64,000 nucleotides of DNA from Patiria miniata. Its lineage: Eukaryota > Echinodermata > Asteroidea > Valvatida > Asterinidae. Every line of letters begins with the position of its first letter. The stretch's first letter is position 1. The notes under the pieces are model-generated. The model made no database searches. It was not told where the DNA came from and saw only the letters and a program-made list of their open reading frames with translations. The translations under genes and the position numbers were made by a program. This document shows, in pieces, positions 1 through 12,400 of the stretch. The DNA lies in assembly GCF_015706575.1 (NCBI RefSeq), contig NW_024037069.1, positions 39,329,315-39,393,314 on the forward strand, written 5' to 3'.

Positions 1-379
1 TATGGACTTTTGGAAAGACGTCTGCACTACTAAGCACGATGTCGTGAGTTTGAGTCCCACCTAGGAAAAGTTGTGAAGTCTTTCGCTTCTCACATGCTCT
101 TAATAGGCACAAAGCATACAGTGCTTGTAGCATTCATCAATAAAGGGCAAAACCGAATACAGGGGCAGAAAGATGAAAGTCGTTGAAGTCATTCTAAATC
201 AACCCCAATGCAATGATATCCTCTTACCTTGGCCATAGAATCTTCTTCGGCAGACCAGCAACTGTGCCAAATTGTACACGTAAATTTTAAGTGTGTTCAT
301 CTAATACCTTCTGTTCAGCATTGCCAGGATTTTGGACAACGCACTGCCCAGTTTAGATTGTCCACACAGGAGCTGAACC

Positions 380-463
380 TCATGCCTTCTGAATATACAC
401 GGCCGGTACAGGGGTCTTCAAGGTTTCCAGGAAAATGCTCTCTTCCTCCAAAAACTCCTTGTC
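380..463 (-). other. FBF1: FBF1 terminal coding exon and stop
   Basis: Acceptor ccctgtag lies at 464 onward; the frame reads DKEFLEEESIFLETLK, then TPVPAVYIQKA and TGA at 380-382. This is the strongest C-terminal signature of the family. Sequence 3' of the stop (379 down to 1) is 3' UTR, with a GTAAGAGG donor-like site at 227 suggesting a 3' UTR intron. No polyadenylation signal is visible on this strand before the window edge. Confidence 0.92.
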
Positions 464-3400
464 CTACAGGGGAAAGAAAAAAAAAACGGTTGATGTCGGG
501 GTGATTTTGGGGTAATCAGTTACCTGGTAATGATAATTACCAAGGTTACTGTTACACAATTACCATGGTTACACAGTTAATCTGGTTACGGTTAACACAG
601 TAACCCTGGTTACAGTAACAGTAAAACCTTTTGTTACCATGGTTACAGCCTATAATTCCCATGGTTACAGTTACAGAATTACCATGGTTACAGTAACAAA
701 GTTAACATGGTCACAGTTACCAAGTGACCAATTTACCATTGTTACAGTTAAACAGTTGCTATGGATTCAGTTACGGGGCTGCCATGGTTACCTTCTCAGC
801 TTCCACTTTCCACACCCTCAGGCTGTGGCCCAGCTCTGCCTGGGACAGGAGGGTGTCAACGTCCTTCAGGCTCAGGGCTCTAGAGGGCGCTGTTTCCCTC
901 TCCGGGTACTGACTGTCGTCACTGGGGAGTTGCATTGACCGATTGAGGTGAGGTGTTTGGCGGAAGTGGTTGTTGGTAGACCAGGCTGGTGGTGATGAAA
1001 CACCTAAGAGAAAAAAAATTGGAAAAGAAGCATTGAGACCCAGTGCAATGTATTCACGTTGCAGAAAAAACTTCACGGCCAACACACACAGCTTTAGACT
1101 AGGCTGTAGGGTATTGATTTCATAGCTCATATACAGTATATTAGTCATACTTCCCTATCCAACTTTAAATATTAACAGGCAAATTGAAGCTCAAAATATA
1201 GGAAAATGCACAATTAAGCACCACTTCTTTGAAATTGTGGTTGTGTGGTTGGTTGGCCTGAACAGTTTGCCTTTCTGTAAGAATTTATGGCAAGAAAAAC
1301 CGGCCACAACTGTCCATTTTGCTCATGGTTATGGTCGATATAAGATATCGCTCACCTGGTGTTTTTGGTGATGGGACTGGGCCTCCACACATCTGGCAGC
1401 GTAGGGACCCACGTAGTCTCTCCAGGTTCCTCTGCTCACGAGCCAGATCCAAACGCTCCTGAACGAAACAATGCAAGTCAAAAGGATAGCAGGAGTTTTC
1501 AAGGAATCCCGCATCAAATTAGGGTCAATCCACAAGTCAAGAAATTTGTTCTTACACGTACTTCAGATTGTAGCAAGATTCCCAAAGACCCAAAGGTATA
1601 ATATCTCTCACTTAGGCCAAAAAAAAAATAGTCGGTCTCTGGTCAGACCGAAGTTCCGGAATTGATGCGGCGACGTGTTTTTTTTTTTTTTTTTTTTCCC
1701 CAAGCTTGAATTGTACAGACAAGGTGGGTACTATTTTGCTTTCTTGTGTCCTCATTATACATTGGTGTCCTCCATCATTTGCCTTGGTGCCCTTCATCAT
1801 TTGCCTTGGTGCAATTTCCCCATTCCTTGGTGCTCCTTGGTACAAAAATTTTAGTAGGTGCGGCAATAGAGGGCGCTGTTGTAGCTTCCGTGTTGATTTA
1901 AAGAAAAAAAAGGTTGACGCGCATGATTAAAATCGACGGGCACGCTGACCAGAGACCGAGTAATTTTTTTTTTTGGCCTTATCTTATAAAGATTCCAAAT
2001 CCAGAGTTTTCAACAAAACATATTACGGCTTCCTATCTCACCTGTGCGATTTGTCTCTGTGTCGCCCGTAATGTCTGAGTCTGACTCTGCAAATTCATCT
2101 CTCTTGTAGATTGCTCAGCTTCTATCGTCCTGGCTGCCTGTAAGGCCGACTGCCCATCCTCCCTAGCCTGAACACCCTCCTGATGAATGGAATTGAATAT
2201 TGATATTAAATTGACATGCTTGTCTCCGGTATCTTGCTCAGCTTCTATCGTCCTGGCTGCCTGTAAGGCCGACTGCCCCTCCTCCCTAGCCTGAACACCC
2301 TCCTGATAAATGGAATCAATATTGATATGAAATTGATATGCATGGCTCCGGTATCTTGCTCAGCTTCTATCGTCCTGGCTGCCTGTAAGGCCGACTGCCC
2401 CTCCTCCCTAGCCTGAACACCCTCCTGATAAATGGAATCAATATTGATATTAAATTGCTATGTTTGTCTCTGGTATCTTGCTCAGCTTCTATCGTCCTGG
2501 CTGCCTGTAAGGCCGACTGCCCCTCCTCCCTAGCCTGAACACCCTCCTGATAAATGGAATCAATATTGATATTAAATTGATATGTTTGTCTCTGGTATCT
2601 TGCTCAGCTTCTATCGTCCTGGCTGCCTGTAAGGCCGACTGCCCCTCCTCCCCAGCCTGAACACCCTCCTGATAAATGGAATCAATATTGATATTAAATT
2701 GACATGCTTGTCTCCGGTATCTTGCTCAGCTTCTATCGTCCTGGCTGCCTGTAAGGCCGACTGCCCCTCCTCCCTAGCCTGAACACCCTCCTGATAAATG
2801 GAATCAATATTGATATTAAATTGATATGTTTGTCTCTGGTACTTGCTCAGCTTCTATCGTCCTGGCTGCCTCTAAGGCCGACTGCCCCTCCTCCCTAGCC
2901 TGAACACCCTCCTGATAAATGGAATCAATATTGATATTAAATTGATATGTTTGTCTCTGGTATCTTGCTCAGCTTCTATCGTCCTGGCTGCCTGTAAGGC
3001 CGACTGCCCCTCCTCCCTAGCCTGAACACCCTCCTGATAAATGGAATCAATATTGATATTAAATTGATATGTTTGTCTCTAGTATCTTGCTCAGCTTCTA
3101 TCGTCCTGGCTGCCTGTAAGGCCGACTGCCCCTCCTCCCTAGCCTGAACACCCTCCTGATAAATAAAATCAGTATTGATATTAAATTGATATACATGGCT
3201 CTGGTGCTATACTCAGCCTCTATTGTCTCAACCCAGGTGTTAAATGGGTACCGGCATTATTCAATGCTGGGAAGGGAACAGACTCACTGTGGAGGAGGTG
3301 TGGCGATCCCCCCACAGCAGCAGCATTATATTGAGTCTGGCCCAATCGCTAATGAAAGAGAGATGGGCACTCTGTTCCTGTGAACACAGGTTCGTCCCCT

Positions 3401-6400
3401 TTACCTTTTTTTCCAAAATATCGATATCAAATTGATATGAATGTCACCGGGCTTGCTCAGCTTCTATTGTCCTGGCTGCCTCTCCTCTCTAGTCTGAACA
3501 CCCCCTGATAAAGTGAAACTGATATCAATATCAAATTGATATCGGTATCTTCCTCATGTATGTCACTCTTGTAACACTTTATCTGCCTCACAGCAGCAGA
3601 ACATTAAAGATATAAAGGAGTTTTTTTCTTCGAGCGAATTTACAATTTGTATGTTTTGTTTTAACGGAAAAAAAACAAACTTTCTTCTGATTTTCGGCAT
3701 CTGCAACTCATCTGAAACAGGGCTTTCAAATGGACCAGGCCTGCAAGAGCCGTATTAATGTCGGGCTGCAAATATTTCGAATTTGGTAAAGAAATAATTC
3801 AATAACTATATATGTTGGTAGATTGTTTCATTTGTTTGATTGTTTCATGTCTCGTTCAAAAGTGAGTATTTTTAAATGCTAGGAAACTAGCAAGTGAAGA
3901 ACAAAGCTATTTTGTTCATTGTGAAATTCAAATAGCTTGGGAGAACATCTTTAAGAAAGTCGCAACTTTCATCTTTTTGACTTTCGGGCCCTAAATAATT
4001 TTTAAAAAACCCAGCAACCTGGAGCCTTGAGCATCAGGCATCCATTGTGCGTAACACCAAAAATTTCATTATTCTAGATATTTTTTAAAGAAAACTTGTA
4101 AACTTGTTAAGAAAACTTGTATCAATACCGTGACAGTCTCCTGTATCTGCTGCGAGCGTTGTCGCAACGTCTCGGCCAGCTGCTGCAGTCGCCGCTGCTC
4201 GCTGTCTAGCTCCTGCCGTCGCTGTGACAGCTGCTCCTTCTCCTGCTGTAAGGCCTGCTGCTGCTGCTGCAGCGACGCAGCCTGGGCGGTCAGCTGGCTG
4301 CGCTCGCCGGCTAAGGTCTCTAGCTTGCCTTCCTGCTCCGCGCCCACCTGGATGGGAATGACACGGGCGATCAAGTTCATGAACCTGCTAAGCAGGTAAG
4401 ATATTTGCTAAGCAAAAACCGGCTAAACTGGATGTATTTGGCATGTGACTAGGCTTTGGAGAATGGAGTGGCTAGAGACCTACCTGCATGGCTTTGTTGG
4501 CCTGTTCCTGAAGCGATGTCTCCAGTTGTCTCCTAGCCGCAGCCACTTGGGCTCTCTCGGCTGCCAGGGCCTTGCGTTCCTCCAGACACTGAGACATGAT
4601 AGTCTTCTGATCATCCAGAATGGCATCCTAAGAAACCAAATTAAGAAACATATTTGCTGAAATGTGGGATTTTTTATCTAGGGATTATTTTGATCTTGGG
4701 AATTTTTTGGTTCTTGGGATTTTTTGATATTGGGATTTGTTTGGATCACGAGATAAATGTTTGGATTTTGGGATTTTTTCAAAAGTCTCAGGATTTTTTG
4801 GCTTTTGGGAATTTTTTTCATCTTGGGATTTAGGGAAATGGATCTTGGAATTTTGTTTCAATAAAAGTTTTTCCAATTTTTCATCTTGGGATTTTTTTTT
4901 CCATTTTGGGATTAGGGGATATGGATCTTGGGAGTTTTCAATCTTGTGGTTTTTCTATCTTGGGAATATTTGAAATCAGAGATTTTTTTACAATTTTGGG
5001 ATTTTCACTCTTGGGATTTTTGTACTTCTGGGATTCGTTAAATCTTGGCATTTTTTGCTGTTGGGCTTTTTAAATCTTGAGATTTTTTGCTCTTGGTATT
5101 TTATAATCTTTGGATTTTTTTGCTCATAAAGTCCTTGGATATTTTTTTCTCCTGGGATTTGGGGATATGGAGTTTTTAATAATCTCAGTTCTTTTCTATC
5201 TTGGGAATTTGATCAATCTGATTTTTTTTTCCAATCTTGGAAATTTTCAATGTTAGGATTTTTAGTCTTTGAATTTTTTAAGTCTTGGAAGCGTTTACAC
5301 TTGGGATTTTTTTTTTCATTTTGTTGTTGGCAAAATTGATTAACCACCACATGATTGATATCTGTGGAACATCCAGTGTAATATTTCTGAACTTCTTTTC
5401 ATACAAACACACCTTGGCATGTTGGAGTGAGGCCTGTTGGGAGGCCAGCTGCTCTGCCGCTAGCTTACGCTCCTCCTCAGTAGCTCTCTGAAGGCTGCTC
5501 AACTTACTCTGCTCCTGACGCAGACGAAATCTCTCCTGGAAGAGCACAACATTTCATTTCAGTAAAGATGCATCCTGAAATTGGTTCCTGTCTCTTCTTG
5601 AATATTCCATTAGGAGCAGGTGTTATTGCAGGTGGCAGCGAGCAGCATTCTTAGCTATGACAGGCTGTTCTTGGTCGTCCAATGACAAATTTGATGGAAT
5701 TTTTGTATGCATGTATGGACATCCATGTACACAAAATCAACGATTTTGGGTAATAGGCCATTTGCGAGTTTAATTTGAATAAAATCTGGAGCGCTGACTG
5801 AATCTAATGCTTTGCACGTTCCAACTTTGCATTCTCCCGTCCAAAGAGACTGTTACTATATCACGTGATTCGGGGCAAGCCTTATACTAGCAACCCCCAG
5901 CTCTGGCATGGTCTGGTGTCTTTGTGCCATTCTCACCCATTGTGAGCGATGTATTGATGCTGAGCGTCTCTTACGTAACTATCCAAGAGCTTGCCCCGAA
6001 TCATGTGATTAGCAACAGTGTCTTTGGTCAGGAGAATTCAAAGTTAAAATGTGCCAAGCGTTCTGAGCAAGTCAGTGTACCACATGTTTTTCAAATTCAA
6101 ATCCCAAAGGGAATAGGTCACTCGCAAATGGCTTATTCCAGCATGATTATGACAGGAAGTGAAATATCTGTGACAAACCACGATATCTAATTCATGATTC
6201 AGAGAAAGATCCAAATCTCCTAGTCTGTAATCTGCTTAATCATAACTAGATAATGGATGTAAAATATTTAAAAAAATACATTTTCAAGTTTATTCACTGA
6301 ACAGCTCTGTCACGGACGTAGCATAAGGCTGGAATTGTCCCAGAGTAAAATTGGTCAACACAAAATCTGCATTTGAAAATATGACATTTGCTGAGAATGG

Positions 6401-9400
6401 TACGTTCTAATAAAAACAGGTCAAAATGTGCACCAGACATCAGGTGAAAAACTCACAAAGGATCTGCAAAAAAAAAGTAGTGTTAAGGCCACAAAAAAAA
6501 AAGTCTCCGGTTTCTGGTATGCGCGCGCGTCGCGTAGCCATGCGCATCGGCAAAATTTAAAAGTTTTTTTTTCACTGTAAGATGATGTCTCAAAACCGTC
6601 AAACTCACTGGTTTGACTGGAATCCTGCTGCTGCACAATTGTAACGTGTTTTTTGATGGGGTTACGATCGAGTATAAGCTTTATGTGGCCACTCTGGGCT
6701 CCCATACATTTTGCACTAAATTTAGTCGGCCATCATTTGCAGTCATCAGCCGCCATTTGAAGGAAAAAAATAGTCACAAAAAAAAAAAGCCGCGGCGCCG
6801 CACCACTTTGGGGGCAAGCTTCATACCAGAAACCGGAGACTTTTTTTGGGCCTAATACCAGAAAAAGTACAGTAGGAGCAGACACCCCTACATCTTAAGG
6901 TACTAAGTAGGTGAAGCATTTACCTCATCCAATTGAGTGTTTTGCTGTCGGATGTGGGCCTCCAGTCGGCTGACCAGCGCCTCTAGCCTGGCTCTCTCGT
7001 CATTCATCTCCTCTTGTTTATCAGCTAGACGCTTCTCCAAGGCTAGAAAATACAATAAATAAGTAAAGAAATTTGGGGGCTAATTGTCCTTATTCGCAGC
7101 AGAAGCTGAATTGTGAAGGATGCAGCTACAACGTGGTCGAGCCGAAGGCATGAAAAGGTGCCTTGGGCAGCTGCAATATGACCCATGTCTGACCACGGAG
7201 CACAGCCAGATCGAAAGTGTTACGTTTTTCCAAGGGAGGAAACTGGAGAACCCGGAGAAAAAAAACCCATGCCACAGGAGAGAATCAACGAACAACTTGA
7301 CTCACATACGACTCGAGCTGGGAATCGAACCCAGGCCACAGCGGTTAGAGGCGTGGGTGCTTTATGCACTGCGCCACCCATGCCACCGTAAATAATCAGG
7401 ATTTCAGGAATATGAAACTTTGATGCTAAAAATTTGTGAAATCCAGTCTCGTTTTAATTAAACACTGACACCTACATCCACAAGGAATGAAAACACGCAT
7501 TTCAAGAAGATCATTTAAGAAGCAAACAACAACTTAATAATCTTCGAATGAGATTCAAACGATACAAACACAAATCCGACTTGCCATTAACAAAATGAAC
7601 AGGCTTTGTACCAACAAGATATAAATAATGTTTTGTACATGTGGCAGTGTAATAAGAATTAAGCATAGAAATGGTTTGCTAGATGCCTACCTTGCAGTTG
7701 TTGGTCTTTCTCTCTGAGTTCCACAGACCGTTGTTCCAGCTGGCTGTGATGCTGGCCATGTACCTGACTCTGTAGGCTGCCAAGCTCCTTGCTGGCTGAC
7801 TGGACCTGGTCAACAACAGCTTGTAGTGACCTGCAAAATAGGACCAATCAATTAAAAATGATCTTGGGGAATTGAACATGTTAATGCTGTTGAAAGAAAA
7901 ACAGGGAGGCTCCGAAATCAAAAATTTGAAAATTGTTGATGCTTCTTATCATCAGCCATTTTTATGCTTCAGGAGAAAGCTCACAATTTAGATAAGGCTA
8001 TGAAATCAGCAATTCAATTTGAATATTTCGAGGGGGGGGGGGGGCGGAGAGGTGCTATACCACACCCTTAAAGCACAGCACACTACCTCTAAGGCAAAAA
8101 AAAAAAGTCTCCGGTTTCTGGTATGTGCGCGCGTCGCCGTAGCCATGCGCGTCGGCAAAATGAAAAAGTTTTTTTTTTCAATGAAAGATGATGACTCAAA
8201 ACCGCCAAACTCACTGGTTTGACTGGAATCCTGCTGCTGCACAATTTTAACGTGTTTTTAGATTGGGTTATGGTCGAGAATAAGCTTTATGTGGCCTCTC
8301 TGGACTCCCATATATTTGCACTAAGTTTAGTCAGGCACCATTTGCAGTCAACAGCCGACATTTGAAGGAAAAAAATCAGGTAAAAAAAAAAAAAAAAAGC
8401 CGCGTCGCCGCACCACTTTTTGGGCAAGCTCCATACCAGAAACCGGAGACTTTTTTTTGGTGGCCTAATGCCATAAGGACTCATTTAATTAAATTTCTGG
8501 GATGAGTTGCAGAAACGTTTGAAACGCCATCGTATCAGTTATTTGTTGTAGAATCCTGAACAACTTCCCCAGACTGTCTCTGTGATGAAGTTATAAGCAC
8601 CATTTACAAACGGATAATTTAATTTCGAGAATTTCCGCACAATTTTTCAGAATTCTGCAACAAATCCCAGATACAATGGGCCTACTACCTTTATTAATTT
8701 TTGCCTTTTGAAATGGGAGCCCTGTTTTCTGCTTTATGGCTTGGGGATGCGAATGGGGAGAACTTACTTGCTGTGCGTCTGTGTGTTGTGTAGCGCCTCC
8801 ATCTCTCGCTGCATGGCTAGCTTGACCTGCTGCAGCTGCTGCTCATGCTGCTGCTGAACAGCATCCATGGCAAGCCTAAGCAGACAAAATGAAATAATTT
8901 TCTTCTCGTAACTATTTTAAATTGATTTGAAGGAATGAAACAAGATTAAAATCATTATTATGGAAAATCAAATTAAACAGCACAAGTTATAATTATTAAT
9001 ACAATATTAACAGACAACATTTTGCAAAGTAGAAGACATTATCTTTTCAGTTCATTAATTCTTACTTTTTTCAAACAAAATGCGATATACTCTGACTAAA
9101 AAAAGGACTGGACTTCAACATGTCAGCCTTCCCATTAAAAAATACTGGATCCCGACTCTAATCATGGTGTACAACCTTGTTGGTGACAAAATTTTCCAGT
9201 TCACTTAAATAGGAAGAAGTATGGCCAATTCACAAAAAAAGTAGAGAAATGTTGCACCAGAAAGATTTATTTGCAAAATGATAATGAGGTCTGGGTTTAA
9301 CAGTCCTTGGAGTAGGAAACTTAACATTTTCAAATGTCAAGAAAAGTCTTTTGCATTGATGAAACAAGATATTTAATGACACATCCATGTCACTTTTACC

Positions 9401-12400
9401 TGTGGGTCTGCTGAAGCTGCTGCAGTTGGCTGCTGTGCTCGGCGTTCATCTGCTGCACTCGCTGCTGCTGTTGCTGCTGCTGAGCTGCCTGGTCTTCCTG
9501 CAGCTGCTTGAGTCGCTGTTCGTATTGCTGCAGCGCTGACGTGTGTTCCTGACGAAGCCTGGTCTCACGACGGCCAGATGACTCCTCTAGGAGCTGAACG
9601 TAGTCTCTGCAGGGAACAAAGTATCGGTCAAATTCAGAGAGAAAAATTGGAAATTGCAGGAATACCACCATACTCATATAAAAAATAACAAACTTGCAGA
9701 CAATTTCACTTGACTCTTGCTGTGTGACACACAAGAAGTGTTACTGTCGGCACGCTTTGATGACTGTTTTATGTAGTTTGTCAGTAAAGAATGAACATTT
9801 AACCTATATACATTGTATTGTGGTAATTCAATATTTTGTAGGAATCCATTTTTTTTTAAGCTTGCAATCAAAAAATATATACGATGACAGATTATACATC
9901 GTGATTTTTTAAATTTCAGTTTCAGTGCTAGGCAGAAAAAAACAATTTGAAGCAAATTTATAGTTACCTAAATACAAGCTGCGAACCTATTACAAACAAA
10001 ATGAATGCCACTGTACAGGGTGAAAAAACACGAAACCCAAATGTCGGGACTATTGTTTTAATGAGGTTCTGCATGTAGCACTTTCAAAGTCTAGGATATG
10101 AAAGCCCAATTCATAAGCTTTCTTTTAGAACAGGAATCATTCAAATCACTTATGTACTTTTCAAGTTATGGAATTTTAAACACAACCACCGTTTTAAAGT
10201 TCTGTCCACGGATCACACAAAAGGTGTGCGTTCTATCAGCAAAACGAAAACAATTCACACACATCCCTATGTGATTTGTTTTCGTTTTGCTGAAAGAACA
10301 CTTACCCTTTTTGTGGTCCGTGGACAGAACTTTAAAACGGTTCTTGTGTTTAAAAGTCCATAACTTGAAAAGTACCTGAGTGATTTGAATGATTCTTGTA
10401 CTAAAAGAAAGCTTACGAATTGAGCTTTCATATCCCAGATTCTAAAAGTGCTACATTCAGAACTTCACTAAAACAATGGTCCCGACATTTCGGTTTCGTT
10501 TTTTTTTACTCACCCTGTATAACATGATCGTATGAGATGACTGCACGGTTCTGCTAAGCAGATGTTTTTTATGCATCACAAAATTGTTGTACTTTCCAGC
10601 ACGATAAAATAGGTCCCTAGTTCTTGGTGAACCATACACCGGTTCAATTGTTATTTTGATATCTGCCAATAGTGGTTTATATTGCATACTTGTGTGCATT
10701 TTCCAGGGCGGTTTTCTGCTGATGATGTGCCTGCTGCACAGCCTGCAACTCGGCTTCAAGACGACGCTTCTCTGCTTCAAGCTGGTGAATCTGAACATTT
10801 GAATAAAAAAAATAATCTGAGTGTTCATCTAGCATTGTTGAATTTCGCTGAGGGTTTTCTTTAAAAGTTCACAGTCACTGTGGCTCAAAAAGCCTATAGA
10901 TAGAAACCTAGAGAAAGAAGACAACGCAGAAATGTCCAGTTTTAGATTAGTGACGGAAACCGACAGAACACTCGAGAAAAAACACATGTGGTACAATTTG
11001 GTTTACCGCTTGTGACTACAACCCCTTAAAAAAGACAATGACATTTTTTAGGATCCAATTTATTTCTTCATCCTCATACTGGTTAAATATCAGTCAACTT
11101 CCCTTTGTAGTTTATTTGGTGATTTCTTATAAAAGCTGTATCCTCTCTGAGTGACTCCCGAGTGTCATTTGCAGGGGCCAATTTTACAGCGCCGCTAAGC
11201 ACAAAAAGTCTGGCTTATAAAAGCAGGTTACCAGCCAAAACTCCATATTCAGCTGTTGTTTGCAATAGCACGAAAATCACATGGAGTTTTGTCTGGTAAA
11301 CTGCTTTTATAAGCCAGGCTGTTTTTGTGCTTAGCAAATTATGTTTGCTTAGCAGCGCCATGAACTTTATATTGATTAAATATCAGTCAAGTTCTCTTTT
11401 TGTAGTTTATTTGGTGATTTCTTATAAAAGCTGTATCCTCTCCGAGTGACTCCCGAGTGTCATTTGCAGGGGCCAATTTTACAGCGCCGCTAAGCACAAA
11501 AAGTCTGGCTTATAAAAGCAGGTTACCAGCCAAAACTCCGTATTCAGCTGTTGTTTGCAATAGCACGAAAATCACATGGAGTTTTGTCTGGTAAACTGCT
11601 TTTATAAGCCAGGCTGTTTTTGTGCTTAGCAAATTATGTTTGCTTAGCAGCGCCATGAAATTGGGCCACATTGCTAATGTCGCTAACATGATTTTAGACG
11701 TGATCCCTGGCACACATGGTATACATGGAAAAACATGGTTCTATCGTTACCAACATTCACAATCTGGGAGATCGTTCACATAGGGCTGCATAGTTCATTT
11801 GGTAGAGCACCAGTATGGTAATTCAGAAGTCACGGGTTCAAATCCAGCTACAGTGAAATTCTTTGGTCAACCCGATATCAATTTTACTCTCTGATTAGTT
11901 AAGTTATACATGTTTTACAACTGACCTTTCCTTCCAAACCGTAGCTCGTCAGACCGGGCATCATGAGTGGGCTCGCTCCTGACGTTGGCAGCAGCGTAGA
12001 CATAGAGGGCGCTGTCTGAGCTTTCAGCAACGCCTCCTGCATCTGCAGCTGCTGCTGCATCGCTTGCTGCTGCTGCTGCTGCAGCTGCTGCTGTAGTGCT
12101 TGCTGCTGGCTTGCCCACTCGGCCTGGGAGAAAAATTATGATTAAATGTTAAAAAAAAATAGACGTCATATCCCAACCATGACCATGCAACATAAAATAA
12201 ACAGAAACTGCAGCACAAAACCGGTTGGAAGTCACAAGGCTGTATTTTCAGATATAGCCTATAATACATCGTACAGGAAAAATTATCAAAAGTTAGATAT
12301 GGGCGTTAGAAGCAAGAATAATGAACATATTTCACTTTCACTGAAGTTGATTTGTAAATTTCTTAAGAACTTCATCATTTTGGGAAACTTGAACAACAAA

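Noticed and set aside
2113..3195. CRISPR-like array
   Set aside because: Nuclear eukaryotic sequence; the 122-bp units are whole-unit tandem duplicates containing exon sequence, with no unique spacers.
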